A stretch of DNA of 64,000 nucleotides from Halicephalobus mephisto (GCA_009193035.1 SWDT01000076.1:84916-148915); one strand, 5' to 3'. Numbered from the stretch's first letter, positions 45,324 to 56,619 are shown. The notes: generated by a model from the sequence alone, not told the origin. Made by a program: numbers and translations.

Positions 45324-46748
45324 TTAATTGATAATTCCTTTTTCTCTGAGAAGCTCCTTCCAAGGATGGTATGGATGATCTTTGACAAAGTCGAACAAAA
45401 ATAACCGTTTTTCGTCTTTGATTGTGTTAAATTCGTCCATTTCCTCCTGGGTGAGGGAGAAATCGAGAACATCAAAGTTCTCTTTCAATCTTTTCTCATT
45501 AGTTGATTTCGGAATCACCGAAATTCCGCGTTGCATCAGTTGTCTAATCAGAATTTGAGCTGGGGTCTTGTTGTACTTCTTCGCGAGTTTCTGGGTGATA
45601 GGATGAGTCATAGGTTCTTCCGTTGATTCTGCTTCACCACTTTTAAGAATCGCAGGACGTCCAGGAGATCCGATTGGAGCGTAAGCAGTTAGGGTCATGC
45701 CTAACTTCTTACAGAACTCGAATAGCTTTTTCTGAGGATGGAGAATGTGACATTCAACTTGGTTGTTCATCGGTTTGACCGTAGCCTTGTCGTACAGGTC
45801 CTGGATTTGTTCTTCGTTGAAATTGGAAACTCCGATAGCCTTCAACTTCCCTTCATTATAATACTTCTCCAAAGTTCTCCAGGTATCGATGTGAGGAATA
45901 AGTTTGGATTTAGCGTTTCCAGAGAAAAATTCCTCCAAGGAGTTTGCTGTTACTGGAGTTGGGGTGTGAATCAAATATAAATCGATGTAATCTGTTTTGA
46001 GCTTCTCGAGGGACTCTTCAATAAATTTAGCTGGGTCATCATGACCGTAAGGGGGGAGTTTAGTAGTGATAAAGAGGTCTTCTCGTTTCAGTTTTCCAGA
46101 TTGAATGTATTCATGGAAAAGTTTCCCAATGATATGCTGGTTACTGTATGTAGTAGCAGTGTCGAAGTACCGATAGCCAATGTCCAAAGCAGTTCTCAAA
46201 GCGGACTCCAATTGCGCTTCATCAGTCGCCTAAAAACCTTGCTTTCACGCAAATATTACGGAATTATTTGTAATTGAGTATAATCAATGTATAAGAGAGC
46301 TATACTAAGCTGTTTCTACACGAGATTTTAACTGAGTGTACTCAACAACAGGATTATAATGCAATAGGGATTGAGTATGTTTAACCATAATCAGCGTGGT
46401 TATACCTTTTTAATGACATCGAAAAAAGTCTAAACAGATTGATTACATTCAATTACAATCATCTCTCGTTGGATTATAATCCTGCCATTAATTACGACAT
46501 ATATGGAAAACAGTCTGGAGCTTTTAACTGTTATGTTTAGTTGCGAATGACTTCACGGCACTTATGTTCCAAATATTATATCAGTTATATTATTATTGAT
46601 TTTTTTAAAGTCATTAAATTTTTCGTCTTTACCATAATCATGCAAATTCTATGAAACAATAGAGAGTAAGACAAACCTGCCAAGTTCCCAATCCCAATAA
46701 AGGAAGCTCTTTCCCATTCAGCATCTTAACGGATCCAACGTTAGCCAT
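45324..46748 (-). CDS. Aldo-keto reductase, paralogue 2
   Basis: Two exons as read: 46748-46677 and 46229-45324, 325 residues. Catalytic tetrad Asp47, Tyr52 (YFDTATTYSNQ), Lys81 and His112 is conserved; the usual Asn-Glu after the Tyr loop is Asn-Gln here. The cofactor motifs are the same as in paralogue 1, and the central block is almost identical to both sisters at nucleotide level. Differences cluster at residues 115-140 and in the substrate-side segment around 205-215, where one residue is added. A TTTTCAG acceptor lies 30 bases upstream of the ATG. The intron is 447 bp. It most likely shares the reductase chemistry with a different substrate range. Confidence 0.92.
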
Positions 46749-46949
46749 AGCGAATTTTCAGTAGTTTGCAAGTTGATCTGAAAAGTGAAAAAGTCACTAG
46801 AATACCGACTTTTATTCAAAGGCAACAAAACAAAGAACGTGTAAAGTGTGTAAATACTAAATACACAACGTTTTTGTTCACAGAGTGAAAATTCCTCACT
46901 TTTATAGAGCACATAAGTTCAGAAAAGTGAAAGAATAAAGAGGAACATC

Positions 46950-47430
46950 GGCACTACACTAAAAAAACTTGTTTTATTTAATTTAAGTACAAAAAATCCA
47001 ATTAGGAAAAATGATTTCAATAAATTTTCAAAGTGCCTTATAAAAAAGTTAAATCCTATAATTGAAAAATAAACTGAAAATTTTGCAATGAGATTGATGA
47101 TCTTTCATGCGGAAAATTTCTTGATTTTTCTTTTTTGTAAAATGTTTCAAATATGATCTCTGTACAAAAAATATTTGTTTTTATTTATAAATTACACTAG
47201 ATTCTTTAAAAATCCGTAGTGATGAAGCCGATGATTTTTTATTAAATAATTTATTTTTTAGAATTTTTCAAAAAAGCTCTTGGAGAATTATCTATATGCA
47301 GAAAAAAAGTGACTTTAGAGCAATAACAAATGCAGAATCACTATTGCATTGCGATTTTTGTCATGAGTATCAAATGTTCATGGAAATTTCAACAATTGTG
47401 TTATAATTTTGTCGCCATTGGCAGTTGTTA
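46950..47430. other. Intergenic AT-rich stretch
   Basis: Upstream of paralogue 2. No repeat or coding sequence is recognised; it presumably contains the paralogue 2 promoter at its left side. Confidence 0.4.
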
Positions 47431-47436
47431 CAAAGT

Positions 47437-47705
47437 AGCACCGTGACGCGGTGATTGTAGTCTCAGCAAACACAAAGAGTCCCAAGTTCGACTCCCGGTG
47501 CTAGCAGATCCACCCGAACCCAGGGGGTTAAGAAATTCAGGGTAGTGGCGTAATGAACTACGACTTCTCCCAACTATGAGCCGCATTCCCATAGAATGCC
47601 TACAGTGGCGGTCCACTGGGATTCAGAACCAGGATAGGACGACAGTCAAATCAGCCGGGGACCCAACCCTGACTCTAGTCGAGAAAAAATAGGTAAAAAG
47701 AAAAA
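47437..47705 (+). mobile_element. tRNA-derived SINE
   Basis: The 66-base head starts AGCACCG and closes with its complement CGGTGCT (47496-47502), like a tRNA acceptor stem. A B box AGTTCGACTCC (47485-47495) is in place, and an A-box-like GTGACGCGGTGATTG lies 5' of it. A GC-rich body of about 170 bases follows, unlike all surrounding DNA, and it ends in an A-rich tail (47680-47705). The anticodon arm is not folded as in a real tRNA, so it is a retroposon. It lies between reductase paralogues 2 and 3. Confidence 0.75.
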
Positions 47706-47709
47706 AAGA

Positions 47710-48400
47710 CAGTTGTTAAAGACCAAAAGTTACTCTTTTTATGTGTAGCAGCAGTTTTCTCTTTAATTCTCGCTGATGTCGAAGTTTTTATTTTTAAACT
47801 ATTTAAAAAATTTCGTTTCAGTTAATTTAATTAATAAAAAAGACAAACAATTATTGAAAAATAAAGAAATTACCAGAGAATTTATTTCTTCATTTTCGTC
47901 GCAGAAAGCGAGAGAACCAGGATTCAGAAGTAAGAAAGAAACGACGAAGCTGAATTATCGGAAATTTTTGATAAATATATTTGTATTTTTGATCGTCTGA
48001 ATAAAGCAGAGTTAGCAGTCGTGAAAGATTTATCAATTAATGCAAAAAGTCAGATTTCCTTACAATTTTTTATCAATTTATTTAGTTACTTGGTTGCCAT
48101 TTTATAAGATAATCCAACCAAAATTGATCTAAAAACAAAAAATTATATGAATCTTACGAAATAAAATAAAAAAAGCTGTTGAGAAGCAACAATGAAACAT
48201 CCGAACTTTGGAGATTTCTGGATTAAGATCCTTTACAAATTTTAAAATTGGCAAAATAATAAATTTAACATTTTCCGTATCGAAATCAATAATACAACAT
48301 TTTGTAATTTTATTTGACTAATACACTCCAAAGGATTAGGAAAAAACATTCTGAATAGCTATTTTCAAAATTACAAAAGCATATACAGATTACATAAAAA
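47710..48400. other. Gene-free stretch after the SINE
   Basis: A Lys-rich frame at 47776-48000 (plus) has no domain character and is probably chance. Otherwise this is AT-rich unique DNA. Confidence 0.4.
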
Positions 48401-48422
48401 GATTACTGTGGTTGAACTTTCG

Positions 48423-50183
48423 TTAATTGATTAGTCCCCTTTCTTTAAGGAGGTCTTTCCACGGATGATATGGATGATCTCTAACCACTTCGAATAAGAA
48501 TATGCGTTTCTCGTCTTTGATTGTGTTAAATTCGTCCATTTCCTCCTGGGTAAGGGAGAAATCGAGAACATCAAAATTCTCTTTCAATCTTTTCTCATTA
48601 GTTGATTTCGGAATCACCGAAATTCCGCGTTGCATCAGTTGTCTAATCAGAATCTGAGCTGGAGTCTTGTTGTACTTCTTGGCGAGTTTCTGGGTGATAG
48701 GATGAGTTATTGGATCCTTTTCCGGTTCAATTTCATTAACTCTAAAAATCGCAGGACGTCCAGGAGATCCAATTGGAGCGTAAGCAGTGAGAGTGATATT
48801 TAACTTCTTACAGAACTCGAATAGCTTTTTCTGAGGATGGAGAATGTGACATTCAACTTGGTTGTTCATCGGTTTGACTGTAGCCTTGTCGTACAGGTCC
48901 TGGATTTGTTCTTCGTTGAAATTGGAAACTCCGATAGCCTTCAACTTCCCTTCATTATAATACTTCTCCAAAGTTCTCCAGGTATCGATGTGAGGAGTAA
49001 GTTTGGGTTTAGCGTTTCCAGAGAAAAATTCTTCAAAGGAATTTGCTATTACTGGAGTTGGGATATGAATCAAGTATAAATCGATGTAATCCATCTGCAG
49101 GTTCTTGAGAGATTCTTCAATAAATTTAGCTGGGTTATCATGACCATAAGGGGGGAGTTTAGTAGTGATAAAGAGGTCTTCTCGTTTCAGTTTCCCGGAT
49201 TCAATGTATTCATTGAGGATCTTTCCAATGATATGCTCGTTGCAATATAAAGTAGCAGTGTCGAAGTAACGATATCCGAGGTCTAAGGCAGTTCGAAAAG
49301 CAGCTTCCGATTCAGCTTCATCAGTTGCCTAAAAATAACACTATTACATAGATATTTTGAAATCAGTTGTAACTACTTGTAATCAACACATAAGAGCTGT
49401 TTATCATTTTCATAAACCGAGCGCTTTTAATATATTTTGGATTTGAAATAACAGAAGAGTAATTCAACTACGTTGATCGCTCACAATTATGAGCATTTCT
49501 CAGTACATTATAATTTTTCTACTGATGATCCTAAATTTTTTTAGCACTTTATCGAACGTTTTCAAAGCAATTACAATATTGGATTTACAATATTATATAC
49601 TCAAGCTTGGACTCCTCTGTTGTTCGCTTGCGTTCGTGCATCTCAACTTTTCTGATCATTTTCAGGGAATTTTTCTCTTACTAGATCCTAAATCAGCGTT
49701 GGATATATGAAGAATATGATAAGGAGCTCTTGCATATTGATTACATTCACTTTAGCACTTTATCGAACGTTTTTCAAAGCAATTACAATATAGGATTTAC
49801 AACATTATATACTCAAGCTTGGACTTCTCTGTTGTTCGCTTGCGTTCGCACATCTCAACCTTTCTGATCATCTTCAGGGAATTTTTCTCTTACTAGATCC
49901 TAAATCAGCGTTGGATATATGAAGAATATGATAAGGAGCTCTTGCATATTGATTACATCCATTCACAAGTAATTCAATAACACCTACGTTCAGAGTAGGA
50001 TAGAAATTACTGTATTACTTTTTATACATTATTTTTTATCTACTAAAAGTTTCCAAATCTTATCTATCATTCTAATTCTGTAGATTTTACGAAACGAAGA
50101 GTTAGACAAACCTGCCAAGTTCCCAATCCCAACAAAGGAAGCTCTTTCCCATTCAGCATCTTAGTAGATTCAACATTAACCAT
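48423..50183 (-). CDS. Aldo-keto reductase, paralogue 3
   Basis: Two exons as read: 50183-50112 and 49328-48423, 325 residues. The frame is open from the acceptor at 49329; no ATG occurs in the second exon before codon 103, so a gene finder may truncate it. The tetrad Asp47, Tyr52 (YFDTATLYCNE), Lys81 and His112 is present, and the cofactor motifs are intact. It differs from its sisters mainly around residues 115-135 and 200-215. An acceptor-like AAATTCAG lies immediately before the ATG. The 783-bp intron is the longest of the three because it contains a 211-bp tandem duplication. Confidence 0.9.
49541..49962. repeat. 211-bp tandem duplication in the intron of reductase paralogue 3
   Basis: 49541-49751 and 49752-49962 are near-identical (shared 'gcactttatcgaacgttt', 'tactcaagcttggact', 'ctagatcctaaatcagcgtt', 'gatatatgaagaatatgata'). 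The few differences suggest a recent event. Confidence 0.9.
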
Positions 50184-50329
50184 TCTGAATTTGGATGATT
50201 CGGAAGTAATTCGACAGATGACAGAATCACCAAAGTACCGACTTTTATTTAAATGCAAGAGACCAAAAAACACACAAACTGTGGAAAATGATGATTTTTT
50301 TGTTGTATTCAAAATGAGAAAAATGTTCT

Positions 50330-50885
50330 TTTATAAAAAGTCCAGACAAAAATGCAACAAAGGAATCTGAAGAGTACATGAATTTTTTCCATAGAATTAG
50401 AATATAGACCACTTAAAAAGTAGTTTTTATCAACTTTTGAACTTTTTAGATTCAAAAGTTATTAACTAAATTCATAGTTAAAAAAATAAAATAAATATCT
50501 TTTGTGATTTGTTATTTTGCTTTTTGAAATATTTTAAGTTGTAGTTTTGACGCGAAAAGTATTTATTTTTCGAACACGGATTTATTTGATAAGAATGATC
50601 ACAACTGTCTGGTAAAAGTTTTCAAAAATAGGAAATCTCTAGATTTTGCTTTTTATGTCAGGAATTTCTTATATTGTTTCTAACCTTGAAAAGGGTTTTC
50701 AAATTCAAAAGACATTAATAAAAATAAAAATAGCAATTGATAATTGATAAAATAGGAAATTCAAAATCGAAAAATGAGGATAAAGGGATTTGTAAATGGT
50801 ACCTTCGTCAGAATTAAGCAATGTTTAGTTAAAGCTAGAATTGCATTTGAAAACGAAAATAATTAGTTTTATAGAAAAAAAAGAA
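50330..50885. other. Intergenic DNA upstream of paralogue 3
   Basis: No gene, tandem repeat or hairpin recognised. Confidence 0.4.
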
Positions 50886-51476
50886 ATATTACCCTAATTT
50901 CCCGATTATAAGCCCGAGTCAATTATAAAACCCCCTGATTACCGTAGGAAAATTTTCTCGAACTTTTTATATGAACTTGAGAAATCTTTGATAGGTTTAG
51001 TAATCATTTTTAATTTCCAATTTATTTTTTATTGTGTTTTGTTTGAAAAAATAAGCATTTTTATCAACAGTGTCGTGCCTTGTAACTGATGCGAGACCAA
51101 CGAAAACGGTCGAATGAACGAGTTAATGATGGACCAATGGATAAATGGATATTGAATAAATGGATATTGGATAAATGGATATTGGATAAAGAAGCGAAGT
51201 CCACTGTTTAATTCCAAAAGGTTTTCTGATATTCGAGTCTGCTAGATCTCATCTGATAGAAGCAACTAAAGCTTCGATCAACGAACATTCGAAAATTGCG
51301 ATAATTCCAAAAAAATTAACAAAGTTGTTTACAAACAGAAATTAAAAGAAAATAGTTTGACAACACAGTCATTTGGTGATTTTTACAGAATTACTAAATA
51401 AACGCTATTTTTCTGTTTATAAATCAACCTTATGTATAAGCCCGGGTTTATAATCTGGAAATTAGGGTAATATAGT
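50886..51476. mobile_element. MITE-like element of about 590 bp
   Basis: ATATTACCCTAATTTCC at the left and its exact complement at the right (GGAAATTAGGGTAATAT) form terminal inverted repeats, which continue for about 12 bases as ATTATAAGCCCG with two or three mismatches. The interior is non-coding and includes a 17-bp tandem 'ggatattggataaat' (51140-51190). Superfamily not assigned. Confidence 0.7.
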
Positions 51477-51698
51477 AAAATCAGTTGAATTGGGAACTGG
51501 AAATACTGTTATTGTACAAAATACAAAAGATAAGGAGGGTCGCATAGATTTTTTAGACAAAATTTTCTTATTCCAACATCAGCACAACACTTACTTCAAT
51601 GGATTCCTGTAGACATAGCAGAAAGATATGCAAGACAGGTCAGATATCTATTTCTTCAATAAGATAGATTATCCTCAAGTCAGGAAAAAAAATTGAAT

Positions 51699-51708
51699 TT
51701 TATTTATT
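51699..51708 (-). terminator. Polyadenylation signal of the epoxide hydrolase gene
   Basis: Two overlapping AATAAA on the minus strand, about 30 bases after the stop codon. Confidence 0.6.
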
Positions 51709-51737
51709 CAAAATAAATCATTTAAAAACAATTTTTC

Positions 51738-53111
51738 CTAATTTTTAAGCAACTTTCTCATAAAAGTAAACACATCTTCGGCCAGTTCCTTCGGCATTTC
51801 GAAAGCTGCAAAGTGTCCTCCGTCGTTATACAAGGTATAGTGAGTAATGTTGTAATTAGTTTCGGCGATTTCTATGGGGATTCTGCCTCCCAGTTCGTGG
51901 GGGAACATGGCCAATCCTACAGGAGCTCTGACGTACTTTGAGGCGAAGGCGAGTCTTTCTGGATTACTGAAGAATTCTCTATAGTATCTCTGAGAAGATA
52001 CAATATTCCCATTGATCCAGTAAATCATGATCATCGTTAACAATTCGTCTTTTGTGAATTTCTTCTCAAGACCGCCGTCGGGCAAATTTCTGAAAGCAGG
52101 ATTAGTCCAAGTGGAGAATTTTTCGAGGATGTAAGCCATCAATCCAACCGGAGAATCGTTTAGCCCGACTCCTACGGTGTCTGGCTTCGTGGACTGGATG
52201 TGCATGTACCCAGTTTCCTTCAATCCTTCTAAGAGGAAATCAAGCATATTGTAATTGTGGGATTCTGTGTCTTTGAAGAGTAGTTTCGGACACAAACTTC
52301 CGAAAACCTGCAAAAATGTAGATTTAAATCCTCCCAAAACGAAAGCAATATTCAGATGAACGCCGTAGATATTTTCAGGATACATCCTTCCAATGTTCGA
52401 AACCACCAAACTGCCCCAATCTCCGCCTTGGATTAGGAATTTCGGGAATCCTAATCTTTCTTTCATCAACTTGTTGAAGATTCTGGCTGTGGCAATTTGA
52501 TCAAGTCCGCTTTTGTGAGAAGCTTCTGACCAACCGTAACCTGGGATACTGGGAGCCACAACTTCAAAGGCGAATTCTGATTTTTTTTCGAAAAATGAAT
52601 TTGGATCAGTCAACATCGGGATAATTTTGTAGAATTCGAAAATATTTCCAGGCCATCCGTGAACGATCAAAAGTGGAAAAACTTTCAGGTATTTTTTTTC
52701 CGGAGGTTTTGAATGGATAAAGTGGATTCTGAGGCCTTCGATTTCGGTTGTAAACTGCGGAAAACTATTCAGTTGCGCTTCTGTTTTTTTCCAATCGTAT
52801 TTCGTCAACCAGTAATTTCTGAAAATTTCCAACGTCTTCAAGTTGAATCCGAAAGTGAAGTCTGGAACGTCTTCGAGTTGATTGTGTCCGATTCTGGTTT
52901 TCTTGATTCTTTCTTTCAAGTCCTCTAAAACTGCCTCAGGGACATTCACTTTGAAGGGCTTGATGGAAGTGTCGTCTGGCTTCTTGTTTCCTTTCCCGAA
53001 GTATCCGTCCTTCGGAAACTCGATCGGAGACAGATCTGGCTGGAAGGCACGGTGCAGCCAGTAAGCTCCCCCGAGCGTCAGAAGACCGAAAATAACAAGT
53101 TTCAGTCCCAT
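51738..53111 (-). CDS. Microsomal epoxide hydrolase (EPHX1-type)
   Basis: Single-exon gene, 457 residues, the normal length for the family. It hydrolyses epoxides, often P450 products or lipid epoxides, to diols at the endoplasmic reticulum membrane. There is an N-terminal anchor (about residues 3-20), then the EHN domain (FKVNVPEAVLEDLKERI), then an alpha/beta-hydrolase fold. Oxyanion-hole motif HGWPG is at 151-155. Nucleophile Asp231 is in QGGDWGS. Charge-relay Glu406 is in MFPHELGG. His433 is in DGGHFAAFE. The lid has KPDTVGVGLNDSPVGL and AYILEKFSTWT. An acceptor TTTTTTCAG stands three bases before the ATG, strong evidence for trans-splicing. Polyadenylation signals (AATAAA) lie at 51699-51708. 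The family includes arthropod juvenile-hormone epoxide hydrolases; the substrate here is unknown. Confidence 0.95.
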   Translation of the reverse strand: MGLKLVIFGLLTLGGAYWLHRAFQPDLSPIEFPKDGYFGKGNKKPDDTSIKPFKVNVPEAVLEDLKERIKKTRIGHNQLEDVPDFTFGFNLKTLEIFRNYWLTKYDWKKTEAQLNSFPQFTTEIEGLRIHFIHSKPPEKKYLKVFPLLIVHGWPGNIFEFYKIIPMLTDPNSFFEKKSEFAFEVVAPSIPGYGWSEASHKSGLDQIATARIFNKLMKERLGFPKFLIQGGDWGSLVVSNIGRMYPENIYGVHLNIAFVLGGFKSTFLQVFGSLCPKLLFKDTESHNYNMLDFLLEGLKETGYMHIQSTKPDTVGVGLNDSPVGLMAYILEKFSTWTNPAFRNLPDGGLEKKFTKDELLTMIMIYWINGNIVSSQRYYREFFSNPERLAFASKYVRAPVGLAMFPHELGGRIPIEIAETNYNITHYTLYNDGGHFAAFEMPKELAEDVFTFMRKLLKN

Positions 53112-53277
53112 TTCCTGAAAAAATAAATGTTGGATCGTCGTTGGAGAATCCGGATCCGCGTGTAGACAGAAATAAGTGAAAATAATTTCATAAAGTCAAA
53201 GACACGAGATAAATCACAACTATTAAAAATTTTACGCAATTTTAAAATTTTCACCAATCTGCAATTTTACAATTTCA

Positions 53278-53309
53278 TTGGTCCTCAGGGTATTTCCCTT
53301 CGGGACCAA
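53278..53309. repeat. GC-rich two-stem hairpin
   Basis: TTGGTCC pairs with GGACCAA and, inside, AGGG pairs with CCCT around TATTT. It lies about 170 bases upstream of the epoxide hydrolase ATG, in otherwise AT-rich DNA. Confidence 0.7.
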
Positions 53310-53559
53310 AGTTGTACAAGCTTCCACTCAAATAGATAGTTCACAATCCAACAAAAATTATGAAAATTTTAAAATAAATATCACTAAAAATATTTCTCAA
53401 CACGAATTTTAAGAACTTTCTAAAATCATATTTTTATATAAATAAAAAATCAAAGTTGTTAGAAACCTCAAAATGAATTTCGAAAGTTTTTTAGAAATTT
53501 CTAAAATCATATTTTTGTGCAAATTAATACATGAATATTATTATAAACTTTCAGTGGAA

Positions 53560-53935
53560 ATTTTCAGAATTTATAAAATTTGGAAAATTTCAAAGTTTTA
53601 AAAATTTCAGAAAATTTTATGAGATTTTTAAAAAATTTTGAAAATTCTGAAATTTTTAAAAATTTCAGAAAATTCTATGAAATTTTTAAAAATTTCAAAA
53701 GCTTCTATGAGATTCTAAAAAATTTCAAAAAATTTTATGAAATTTTCGAAAATTTCAGAAAATTCTGAGATTTTAAAAATTTTTTGAAAATTCTGAGATT
53801 TTAAACAATTTCAGAAATTTTCCATCTGATTCTAGAGCGTTTCAGAAACTTCTGTAAAATTCCAAAAACTTCTCAGACATTCTCAAAATTGTCAGAATTT
53901 TTAAGACTTGGAAAATTTCAAAGTTTCGGAAATTT
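53560..53935. repeat. Degenerate AAATTTCAGAAAATTC tandem tract
   Basis: Repeating 'aaatttcagaaaattctatg' phrases with a spacing of 20-30 bases. A closely related tract, including 'atctgattctagagcgtttc', recurs at 59580-59900. Confidence 0.65.
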
Positions 53936-53994
53936 CCACTGAGTTGTAGAATGTTCTAGAACATGAGAAATATCTTATATAATTCCGTAAACAC

Positions 53995-54195
53995 AAAACA
54001 AAAATGGTACACAATTTGTAGGTTCTAGTCTTGATCAGAACTGCTCGATAATAGACTAGAAAAAGTCCAAAAAAATTGTTGATAACATGTGTACAGAACG
54101 AGATCCAAACAACGGGACAAACGCGGAAAAAATAAGACTGGTTTCCCAGGCAAGTGTAGGTCGAAATCACAAACAACAAGTTCTAAAAAAAATTC
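53995..54195 (-). other. Possible orphan exon (low confidence)
   Basis: On the minus strand TTTTTTTTAG at 54186-54195 could be an acceptor for the better-composed segment that follows. Two frames stay open. One runs through hydrophobic sequence to 53901, and the other ends at a TAG near 54010. Neither is recognised. It could be a terminal exon of a gene with pieces at about 55.2 and 56.7 kb. Confidence 0.2.
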
Positions 54196-54199
54196 AAGT

Positions 54200-56600
54200 G
54201 TCAAATTGGATAATTCTCGGTTGAAGAAATAATTCTCTAAGGTAAAATCAGCACAAACTCAATTGATTAAAAATTTCTTAAAAATAATTTTCAAAAATTA
54301 TTAAACAAAAAGTTCACGTTTTAATTTTCAAAAATAAATATTTTAATTTTCTAAATTTTTATATAAAAATAAAAATTTTAATTTTTCTAAATTTTTATAT
54401 AAAAATAAATATTTTAATTTTTACATAAAAATAAATATTTTAATTTTCTAAATTTTTATATAAAAATAAACATTTTAATTTTTCTAAATTTTCATATAAA
54501 AATAAATATTTTAATTTTCTAAATTTTTATATAAAAATAAATATTTTAATTTTTCTAGATTTTTATATAGAAATAAACATTTTAATTTTTTTTAAATTTT
54601 ATTGCAAAAAATGTTTTTTTTTAATTTTTATTACAAAAAATGTTTTTGTGTTTTAAATGTTTATAAAAAATAAACATTTTAAGTTTTCAAATTATTGTAA
54701 AAAATAAACAGTTTAATTTTCGAATTGTTTTTTAAATATATTTTTCATTTTTTCAATTTTTTGTATTTTTGTAAAAAGTAAATATTTTTATTTTTTTATT
54801 AAATTATATTTAAAAAAAATTATTGAATTTTTCGCAAAAATAAATATTTCTAAAATTAAAAAAATTTTTTTAAATTTATAACTTTTAATTTTCTAATAAA
54901 AAATGTTTTTTACAAAAAAATTAATTTTTTAAGTAGAAATTATACTTTTAAATTTTTTACAAAAATTATATTTTTGAACTTTTTAAAAAAAATTATATTT
55001 TTTAATTTTTGTTATTTATTGCAGTCAACTATCAAGATAAAATTTGAAAAAAAAGGTTTTTTAAATTTGAAGTTTTTTTTTAATTTTAAATTTTTTTTAA
55101 ATTTGAAGTTTTTTTTAAATTTGAAGTTTTTTTTAAATTTTAAATTTTTTTAAATTTGAAAATTTTTTTAAATTTGAAAAAAAAATTTTTTTTTGAAAAT
55201 TCGGAAAAAAGGATTGAATGAATACTTCTGGAGTCCTCAAGTTTCCTGAATAATTATCTGGAGAAGATGCCCTGAGGCTGCAATTCAGAAATTGGAAATT
55301 CATTCGAAAAATGAAACAATTTATTTTTTGATATTTTTATTATCGTATTTGAGTAAGATTTCAGAATCTTGAAAAATCACAAAAATATTGAATTTTCATC
55401 AATTTAGGTCCCAACTAGAAAGTTTTCGAAATTCGTGTCGAGAGTTTTTTTTTTTGAATTTTTTAATAAAACTTTTTAATTTTTACAATAAAGTAATTTT
55501 TAAACTTTTTAGAAACATATAAATATAAAATTCTGTCATTTTTGGTCCCAACTGGAAAATTTTCGAAATTCGTGTCAAGAGTTTTTTTTTGAATTTTTTA
55601 ATAAAACTTTTTAATTTTTACAATAAAGTAATTTTTAAACTTTTTAGAAACATATAAATGTAAAATTCTGTAATTTTTGGTCCCAACTGGAAAATTTTCG
55701 GAATTTTTAAAGAGACAATTTTTCAAAATTTCATCATGCATATATTTAATTTTAAAATAAAATGATTTCGGGCTTTTTAGAACCATCAAACACGAAGGTA
55801 AACAATTTTCGGCTTCAATTGAAGAATTCCGGAAATTTCTGTTGAGAAAATTTTTTAAATTTTCAAAATAACACAATTTCAGAATTTAATGAATGATTTT
55901 AAAATTTTGTGGAAGTTTACGAATGAAAAAATCTTCAACTTTTTGGTTTTAACTGGAAAATTTTAAATTTCGTGTTGAGACAAATTTTTGTAATTTTAAA
56001 GAAAATATTTTTATTTTTTACAATATTACTGAAAATGAAAATTTTTCAATTTTTGGTTTTAGTTAGAAAATTTTATAATTTCGTAATGAAATAAATTTTT
56101 TAAATTTCTTGAAAAACATTTTTATTTTTTACAATATTATTGAAAATGAGAAATTTTTTAGTTTTAATTAGAAAATTCTATAATTTCGTGTTGAGACAAA
56201 TTTTTTTAAATTTCTTGAAAAACATTTTTATTTTTTACGATATTATTGAAAATGAAAATTTTTTAGTTTTAATTAGAAAATTCTATAATTTCATGTTGAG
56301 ACAAATTTTTTAAATTTCTTGAAAAACGTTTTTGTTTAACAACGTAGTAAGTACAAAATTTTTTAAATTTTCTGTTTAAACTAGAAAATTTTAAATTTCG
56401 TGTTGAGACAAATTTTCAAAATTAAAAAAAAAACATTTTTATTTTTTAAAATAATATAGTAAATGCGAATTTTTTAAATTTTTTGTCTTCACTAAAAATT
56501 CCAAAATTTCGTCTCGGAAAATTTTTAAAAAAATTTACAAAAATATACTTTCGTTCAATTAAAAATTTTTTTAAGATTTTTTTAAAATTTTTAAAATTTT
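54200..56600. other. AT-rich repeat stretch
   Basis: Contains 'ctaaatttttatataaaaat' tandem units (54330-54600), long A/T tracts (54600-55200) and a better-composed piece at about 55215-55290 that may be a short minus-strand exon. It also has two copies of a unit of about 120 bp with 'ttttggtcccaactgg' (55400-55700), and units with 'aaatttcgtgttgagaca' (55960-56500). Confidence 0.5.
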
Positions 56601-56619
56601 TTTAAAGTTTTTTAAATTT

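Noticed and set aside
47437..47502. Functional tRNA gene
   Set aside because: The acceptor stem pairs and a B box is present, but the D and anticodon arms do not fold properly and a SINE-like body with an A-rich tail follows.
47776..48000. 74-codon Lys-rich plus-strand ORF
   Set aside because: AT-rich composition and lack of any motif suggest chance.
48423..49094. Third reductase as a truncated pseudogene starting at an internal Met
   Set aside because: The frame is open upstream to a proper acceptor at 49329 and joins a normal first exon at 50112-50183.
49489..49710. 73-codon plus-strand ORF
   Set aside because: Lies inside a tandemly duplicated intron segment; the second copy does not keep the frame.
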